Shown: piece after piece, positions 60,148-64,000 of the stretch
How positions within the stretch are numbered: the stretch's first letter is position 1
Layout: every line of letters begins with the position of its first letter
Notes under the pieces: generated by a model
What the model was told of the DNA's origin: nothing
Database searches by the model: none
The model's input: only the letters and a program-made list of their open reading frames with translations
Source: Bryobacteraceae bacterium
Lineage (GTDB): Bacteria > Acidobacteriota > Terriglobia > Bryobacterales > Bryobacteraceae
Direction of reading: 5' to 3'
NCBI GenBank assembly: GCA_029975915.1
Contig: JARKOC010000466.1
Location: 248,001-312,000, forward strand
DNA: 64,000 nt
Translations under genes and position numbers: made by a program

Positions 60148-61554
60148 TCAGGCGGCGAATTCGCGCGCGAAGGCGAGGAACCGGGCGACGTCGGCGATGT
60201 TTGACACCAGGCCGACGCTCACGCGCACCGCCCCGGAGCCTTTTCCGTGGACACAGAGGCGGAAATCGTCGATTGTGAAGCGGCCCGCACGTTCGATCTT
60301 GGGTTGGGAGAAACAGCCGGTCAATTCGCCCTGTGTCAATTCCAGGGCCACTTCCCCGCCCCCTGGGTTGCAGAAACAGCCAGTGCGGAGCGAGATGCCG
60401 TGGCGCGAAGCGGCCGACTCGACCAATCGATGATCTATCATCGTCCCGTCGGCGGCGAAGAGATTCATCGTCACGGTACCGCCGCGCATTTGTGTATTGA
60501 GTGGACCGTAAATGCGGACTAAGTCACGACCGTTTCCATGGCGAATTTCCGACAGCCCGTTCAGCAGGACGCGGGTAAGACAGGTAACGCGGGCGTGGAT
60601 CAGGTCAAGTCCGACTGAATCGAGGTGGTTCAGGCCGAATTCGACGGCAGGAATATTGAGGTAATCAGGCGTGCCGTCCTCGAAGGCGGCGGCGCCGTCG
60701 GCCATGAAGTAGCGGTCGCCCTGCACGCTGGCGACGGTGATGGTGCCCCCGGCAAACCACGGCCGGCGCAATTTCCGCAACGCCTCGTAGCGCGCCAGCA
60801 GGCAGCCGACGCCGGTCGGATAACCGAACATCTTATAAAAGGACAACGTGACGAAGTCGGGCTTGACTGCGGAAAGATCCAACCGGTTGGTGGGGACAAA
60901 GGCGGCGGCATCGAGCAACACATCCCAACCCAGCGATTTAGCCTGGGCAATCCAGTCGAGAGGGTGCTGGACGCCGGAGAAGTTCGACTGCGCCGGGTAG
61001 GCGAACAGGCTGGGTGCCGAGGTGGGGCCGGCGGCAAACAGAGCATCGAGTTCGGCTTGGTCGACGCGCATATCGGGCAAATGGATCGGCGCATAGCGGA
61101 TTTCGGCACCCCGCGCGCGGGCGAACTCGCGGACGCCGTTGACGGAGTTGTGGTTATCAAAAGTAAGGAGATAACGGCCGCCGGGTTGGAAGGGGTAGGA
61201 TTCGCCCACCAGTTTCAGCGCGCCGGAGGCGTTGGCGGTGAAGATGGCGGCGTATTCCTCCTGGGGCGCGTTGAAGAAATCGAGAACGCGGAGGCGGGCG
61301 TGCTCGACCAGACCGGTCATCTCTTCGGAGGTCGGATTGTGCGAGTGCGGGTTTCCGAAGACGTGGGTGCGAAGGAGTTCGTTGTGGCGTTCGATCTGTG
61401 AGTCGGAATACAGGCCGCCGCCGGTGTAATCCAGGTAAACGTGGTTGAGGCGATCCAGCCGGCTGTAGTCGCGGGCGCGGAGTTCATCGATGGCCCCGGT
61501 AGAGCAGTATTCCGGGCAACAGGCTAGCAGCGTTTGTTCGGTCATATCGGACAT
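60148..61554 (-). CDS. Class V aminotransferase-fold protein (MOCOS N-terminal-like)
   Basis: 468 residues. PLP enzyme of the NifS/MOCOS group: HVYLDYTGGGLYSDSQIE, FTANASGALKLVGESYPF, DNHNSVNGVREFA, the PLP Lys in LSFYKMFGYPTGVG, and the sulfur-active Cys in SLRTGCFCNPGGGE. Molybdenum-cofactor sulfurases use these to make a terminal Mo=S in xanthine dehydrogenase-type enzymes. The C-terminal MOSC domain of true MOCOS is missing here, so it may be a bacterial stand-alone form or a different cysteine desulfurase. No xanthine dehydrogenase gene is seen. Soluble, cytoplasmic. Divergent from the next gene. Confidence 0.8.
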   Translation of the reverse strand: MSDMTEQTLLACCPEYCSTGAIDELRARDYSRLDRLNHVYLDYTGGGLYSDSQIERHNELLRTHVFGNPHSHNPTSEEMTGLVEHARLRVLDFFNAPQEEYAAIFTANASGALKLVGESYPFQPGGRYLLTFDNHNSVNGVREFARARGAEIRYAPIHLPDMRVDQAELDALFAAGPTSAPSLFAYPAQSNFSGVQHPLDWIAQAKSLGWDVLLDAAAFVPTNRLDLSAVKPDFVTLSFYKMFGYPTGVGCLLARYEALRKLRRPWFAGGTITVASVQGDRYFMADGAAAFEDGTPDYLNIPAVEFGLNHLDSVGLDLIHARVTCLTRVLLNGLSEIRHGNGRDLVRIYGPLNTQMRGGTVTMNLFAADGTMIDHRLVESAASRHGISLRTGCFCNPGGGEVALELTQGELTGCFSQPKIERAGRFTIDDFRLCVHGKGSGAVRVSVGLVSNIADVARFLAFAREFAA

Positions 61555-61695
61555 GAAGCTCTATTGTCTTACAAATGAGCGACTTGGCGCGAGCCAAACG
61601 AACTCCCGGAAGCGCTTGCGAAGGGTTTTCGAAGACCAAACGAAGGAATCTTCCGGGCCGTTACGGGCGATACTGCCAAGCGTGAGGTGACACGA

Positions 61696-62061
61696 ATGAC
61701 TGAGTTGACGACCAAACGAATTGCCCTTGGGGCGCTATGGATCGGAAGGGGGCTGGCTGTGCTGCTGTTCCTGTTCTGGGGGGCCTTCTTCGTCGAGCAT
61801 CTGGGCGAGTGGTTCGTCCGGCCCAAGGGGGCATGGCCGCCGCCGTTCGTTTGGGTGGCGCAGGTGATGCACGCCGCGATCCTTGCCGGATTGATAATGA
61901 TTGTCCGGTGGGACCGGTTGGGAGCATTGGTGGCTGTCCTGGCGACAATTGGATTCTTTTCGGTGATCGGGATGAACCGGTTTCCTTGGATTGCGCTGAT
62001 CAATGCGATTCCGCTGCCATTCCTGGCGGTCTACTGGTGGTTGTCGCGGAAACAGGCTTAG
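61696..62061 (+). CDS. Small four-helix membrane protein of unknown function
   Basis: 121 residues. ATG 61696 is chosen over a GTG nine bases upstream because GTGAGG lies eight bases before it. Four membrane segments: around 13-30 (LGALWIGRGLAVLLFLFWGA), 51-72 (VWVAQVMHAAILAGLIMIVR), 76-95 (LGALVAVLATIGFFSVIGM) and 101-116 (PWIALINAIPLPFLAVYWW). No charged catalytic residue stands out. The last four bases overlap the GNAT gene stop on the opposite strand. Confidence 0.7.
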   Translation: MTELTTKRIALGALWIGRGLAVLLFLFWGAFFVEHLGEWFVRPKGAWPPPFVWVAQVMHAAILAGLIMIVRWDRLGALVAVLATIGFFSVIGMNRFPWIALINAIPLPFLAVYWWLSRKQA

Positions 62062-62600
62062 GCGGCCGGACGGCGGATCATGTGGATCAAAGGATAGGGC
62101 ATCCCGGCGCCGTCGGTCCCGGAACGGCCGCATTCGACGAAACCCATCTTCTTGTAGAAGCCGATGGCCTGCATGTTTGCCTCGTTAACATCGACGTAGA
62201 TGGTCAGGTCCGGAGTGAATGCGCTTTCGATCAGGGCCCGGCCGAGGCCCTGGCCGTGATGGGCGGGATGAACAAAGAGGGAATCCACTTTGTCTCCATC
62301 CGCCCCGAGGAATCCGACAGGCACATCCTGATCATCGACTGTGACCCAGAGTTTAGCGGAAGGCAGGTATTTGTCGCGGACGATGGCTGAAATTGAGTCG
62401 AAGTCCTGGGGGCTGAGGAAGTGGTGAGTAGCCCGGACCGCTTCGACCCAGACGCGGTAGAGTTGGCCCAGATCCTCCGGGTGGGACCGCCTTATCACCG
62501 GCCGCGAAATATGTTCTGGGTCTTGTTGCGTCACTGTATTCGAATGCGGCTTGCAGAGCTGTCCTGACCGTTGATTGTACTCAAGGCCGCACAAAGACAT
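62058..62600 (-). CDS. GNAT-family N-acetyltransferase
   Basis: 180 residues as drawn; the ATG at 62600 and GTG at 62534 (VTQQDPEH) are both possible since the first 33 residues look non-conserved and neither has a good Shine-Dalgarno. The core begins VIRRSHPEDLGQLYRVWVEAV, with DSLFVHPAHHGQGLGRALIE (acetyl-CoA P-loop; HHGQGLG) and LTIYVDVNEANMQAIGFYKKMGFVECGR. Closest in feel to YjaB-like enzymes. Substrate unknown. Convergent with the membrane protein gene. Confidence 0.85.
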   Translation of the reverse strand: MSLCGLEYNQRSGQLCKPHSNTVTQQDPEHISRPVIRRSHPEDLGQLYRVWVEAVRATHHFLSPQDFDSISAIVRDKYLPSAKLWVTVDDQDVPVGFLGADGDKVDSLFVHPAHHGQGLGRALIESAFTPDLTIYVDVNEANMQAIGFYKKMGFVECGRSGTDGAGMPYPLIHMIRRPAA

Positions 62601-62690
62601 TCAGCGAGCGGCAGAAATGGCCACCGCTTCGCGCCTCCGATTCGGCCCTGAAGTCAAAGGCGGAGGCGTGGCTGCTGAATCACGTACAAT

Positions 62691-63923
62691 TCACCGGATG
62701 GCAGTGTCGTAGCGCGTCTTCCCCGCTGCATCGACAAAGGAGACTTTGAGCGATTCCGGCGAAACATCGAGGACCATGAAGCCATCGAACGCGTCGGCAG
62801 CGATGGTCCTTTCACCTTTCTTGGTGGGCCGTGCGGTCTGGCCCGAAGAAGGCGCCACGAAGAAGTGGACGCCGTCGATGGGTTTCAAGTGCTGGGTAAG
62901 GTGGTCATGCCCGGCGATGTAGGCATGCACCCGGCCTTTAAGAACTGGCAGGAGCATACGCTCAAGTTCGGGCGAATCACCATGCGAGCTGTAACTATAA
63001 ATCGGGTGATGGCCGTAGACGATTTTCCACTTGGCCGTGCTGCGGGTCAGTTCCTTGTCCAGCCAGTGGATCTGGGTCTCGGACATGGCATTGGTGGAAA
63101 GCGCGAAGAACTGGGCCGGGCCTGCCGTGTAGGTGTAATAGGACGCGGGCATCTTCCAGGTACGGCTCGTTTGAGAATAGAGGATCTGGGCGGCGGGGCT
63201 GTCGGCCAGACCCCAATCATGGTTGCCCGTGGACGCGTAAATGGGGATTCCAAGGGGAGCGTAGAGTTCCTCCCATCCACCCCGCCAACGCTCATCTGAT
63301 GGGCTTGTGACGCCAACGGGGACGATGTTGTCGCCGAGGGTGATACCCAGGTCGAACGGTTTATCGCGGTGATATGCGGCCACCGCCTTAGCGCAAATCA
63401 ACTGCGTGTTGCCGACCTCGCCGAAATCTCCGAAACCGACGATCCGAAGATTCTGTTTCGATGAGGCCTGGAAGACGGGCGGAGGAACCTCAAAGAAGGC
63501 GGGCAGGATCGCGCCCTTGGCCAGGGAGGCCCAACGCTGATGCTCCTGAATGAGAGTTTCGAGCGACTTCGCGTCGCTCGAAGACCTTGCGAGTTCGAGC
63601 CGCTTCTCGAACAGCCGCCCCAGTTCCTGCGACTGGGTGAGCCGGAGACGTTCCAGAGCGAACAAAGCGATCCCGGCATCGGGATCAGTGAGCGCACGCC
63701 TTTCAAGCATCGCCCGGATCTCGGGCCGGTTGTGGCGGCCCAACCGGTCGACGATGACCCGGCGGATGCGAGGGTCTGGGTCGGTGTCGGCGAGCCGGAT
63801 CATTTCAGCGACAGTGGCGCTATCGGTCTTGCGCGCCTGCTGGCGGATGGTTTCGTAGCGGTCCTGGGCAGGTACAGATGGCGATTGGACAAGAAAATAT
63901 GCGATCAGAAATGACGCGGTCAT
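62691..63923 (-). CDS. Secreted HEAT-repeat plus calcineurin-like metallophosphoesterase
   Basis: 410 residues with a signal (MTASFLIAYFLVQSPSVPAQ). Residues 35-100 are HEAT/armadillo-like helical repeats (LADTDPDPRIRRVIVDRLGR, LTDPDAGIALFALERL). The phosphoesterase follows: IVGFGDFGEVG, LGITLGDNIVP, ASTGNHDWGLAD, IVYGHHPIYSYSSHG and YIAGHDHLTQHL give the five two-metal motifs of the purple acid phosphatase/calcineurin fold. The last domain is short. Predicted to hydrolyse phosphate esters in the periplasm. The rest of the window (63924-64000) contains no gene. Confidence 0.85.
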   Translation of the reverse strand: MTASFLIAYFLVQSPSVPAQDRYETIRQQARKTDSATVAEMIRLADTDPDPRIRRVIVDRLGRHNRPEIRAMLERRALTDPDAGIALFALERLRLTQSQELGRLFEKRLELARSSSDAKSLETLIQEHQRWASLAKGAILPAFFEVPPPVFQASSKQNLRIVGFGDFGEVGNTQLICAKAVAAYHRDKPFDLGITLGDNIVPVGVTSPSDERWRGGWEELYAPLGIPIYASTGNHDWGLADSPAAQILYSQTSRTWKMPASYYTYTAGPAQFFALSTNAMSETQIHWLDKELTRSTAKWKIVYGHHPIYSYSSHGDSPELERMLLPVLKGRVHAYIAGHDHLTQHLKPIDGVHFFVAPSSGQTARPTKKGERTIAADAFDGFMVLDVSPESLKVSFVDAAGKTRYDTAIR

Positions 63924-64000
63924 AGATACACTCCATCACAAGCTTCCGGCTCGATGCCGGGAAACTTCGCTTCCCACCGCGAGATCCAGACCCGATTCAA

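Noticed and set aside
1..64000. Searched by eye for CRISPR arrays, transposases, integrases, rRNA and tRNA
   Set aside because: None was recognised; tRNAs in particular could still be missed without a covariance-model scan.

Overview
The window reads as a stretch of chromosome from an Acidobacteriota member of the Solibacter/Bryobacter group. Supporting signs are a large CarboxypepD_reg/TonB-plug-like outer-membrane protein next to a membrane-anchored winged-helix regulator, two beta-propeller proteins ending in the 'Solibacter C-terminal' type domain (TIGR03437-like), many secreted DUF1080, Gfo/Idh/MocA, sugar-isomerase-like and amidohydrolase proteins with Sec or Tat signals, and high G+C. 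No plasmid, phage, transposase, CRISPR array, rRNA or tRNA was recognised.

Layout. 1-7254: the tail of an aldo/keto reductase, a minus-strand operon (unknown secreted protein, DUF1080 hydrolase, cyclase-family hydrolase), then a HExxH secreted protein, an SLH-tailed FAD oxidoreductase and a wHTH regulator. 7255-11011: a divergent promoter region with a perfect tandem palindrome, the 1168-residue outer-membrane protein and a good terminator. 11179-19247: ankyrin protein, purA, membrane protein, TIM-barrel isomerase, fabI, amidohydrolase plus oxidoreductase pair, and a prepilin peptidase. 19225-29726: a long minus-strand run of three hydrolase/peptidase genes (CocE-like, M50, S9), a ParA plus AlbA_2/HATPase cassette of lower G+C, topA and dprA. 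29940-37640: an NHL protein, then leuA-leuB-leuC-leuD with a divergent LysR regulator. 37678-45611: small and secreted genes and a second NHL protein.

45739-55835 is the accessory-like part. It holds a two-gene MoxR ATPase plus TraB/TIKI-like unit, a Tat-exported type II sulfide:quinone oxidoreductase, an NgoMIV-type restriction-modification operon with its own vsr, an error-prone DnaE2 polymerase, and the frameshifted remains of an A-type Fe-S carrier gene. 55836-59991 is a lower-G+C operon of four exported proteins behind a near-consensus promoter, pairing a cysteine-rich protein with a DsbA-like lipoprotein. 60148-63923 holds a MOCOS-like PLP enzyme, a membrane protein, a GNAT acetyltransferase and a HEAT-plus-metallophosphoesterase protein.

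The best candidates for an undescribed system are the MoxR/TraB-like pair (45739-48394), the AlbA_2/ParA pair (23840-26004) and the cysteine-rich export operon (55836-59991). All functional statements rest on motif recognition by eye; no search was run.
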